From positions 1 to 6,665 of the forward strand of contig CACZPA010000215.1 in assembly GCA_902782895.1 (NCBI GenBank): a stretch of 6,665 nucleotides of DNA. Reading direction: 5' to 3'. Position numbers and translations under genes: made by a program. Positions 6,635-6,665 of the stretch are shown piece after piece (positions within the stretch are counted from its first letter, which is position 1; every line of letters starts with the position of its first letter). The notes beneath the pieces were generated by a model. That model was not told the DNA's origin. It was given only the letters and a program-made list of their open reading frames with translations, and did not search any database. Origin of the DNA: an uncultured Eubacteriales bacterium. GTDB lineage: Bacteria > Bacillota > Clostridia > Lachnospirales > Bianqueaceae.

Positions 6635-6665
6635 ATGGCGAAGTATAGTTTTGAATTCAAGAAGA
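6635..6665 (+). CDS. IS3-family transposase OrfA, N-terminal fragment (cut by window end)
   Basis: Ten complete codons are visible, reading M-A-K-Y-S-F-E-F-K-K. This is the typical start of the IS150-type OrfA, the helix-turn-helix subunit that binds the IS ends and is normally joined to the DDE catalytic OrfB by programmed frameshifting. The gene leaves the window, so its integrity cannot be judged. The start is supported by GGAGG at 6619-6623 and by its distance of about 57 bases from the IS tip, normal for the family. Confidence 0.78.
   Translation, partial: MAKYSFEFKK

Larger units (their letters stand above)
6577..6665 (+). mobile_element. IS3-family (IS150-like) insertion sequence, left end, partial
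   Basis: The left terminus starts with TG, at 6577 or 6579, as IS3-family ends do. It continues with the motif ACCGACCCCCAAAAGTTAGAC (6582-6602, written here only as a landmark), resembling the D-A-C-C-C-C-A-A-A-A-G-T-T pattern of many Firmicute IS150-type ends. The transposase orfA starts inside it. The right end, orfB and any target duplication lie beyond the window. The element has the same orientation as the operon. Confidence 0.8.

Noticed and set aside
1..6665. tRNA, rRNA, CRISPR array or riboswitch
   Set aside because: Reading both strands showed no repeat-spacer pattern or recognisable RNA gene; nearly all bases are accounted for by protein-coding genes.

Overview
The window looks like part of a chromosomal catabolic operon from a Clostridia-type Firmicute, most like a gut or rumen Lachnospiraceae. 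This rests on protein family resemblance, the mid-range base composition with strong Shine-Dalgarno (SD) sites, and the type of insertion sequence at the right edge; it is not a firm identification. All genes lie on the + strand with very short gaps (27, 9, 12 and 52 bases) and no visible terminator between them, so they are probably co-transcribed.

Layout. Positions 2-1156: an alpha/beta-hydrolase esterase of the enterochelin-esterase (Fes-like) type with an N-terminal E-set/CBM48-like domain. Positions 1184-2386: an N-acylglucosamine 2-epimerase (AGE/renin-binding-protein family) protein with both catalytic histidines. Positions 2396-3892: an FAD-dependent oxidoreductase of the FAD_oxidored type. 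Positions 3905-5422: a DUF4127 protein of unknown function. Positions 5475-6545: an SGNH/GDSL hydrolase whose frame is broken at a run of six G near position 6410. The catalytic-His block continues in the +1 frame. At 6561-6578 stand a strong ribosome binding site and an ATG for a sixth gene, but the sequence turns at once into the left end of an IS3-family (IS150-like) insertion sequence. Its orfA starts at 6635 and runs off the window.

How the genes may work together (inference): two esterase-type hydrolases, a sugar 2-epimerase, a flavin oxidoreductase and a DUF4127 protein, none with a signal peptide, suggest cytoplasmic processing of an imported, probably acylated amino sugar or glycan fragment. 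The epimerase resembles the GlcNAc/ManNAc branch of its family, which points loosely to sialic acid or N-acetylmannosamine use. No transporter, kinase or lyase is visible to confirm that.

Most notable: the distal end of the operon appears damaged twice within 170 bases, by a one-base frameshift in the SGNH gene and by an IS inserted exactly at the start codon of the next gene. The DUF4127-centred gene set is the best candidate for an undescribed pathway.
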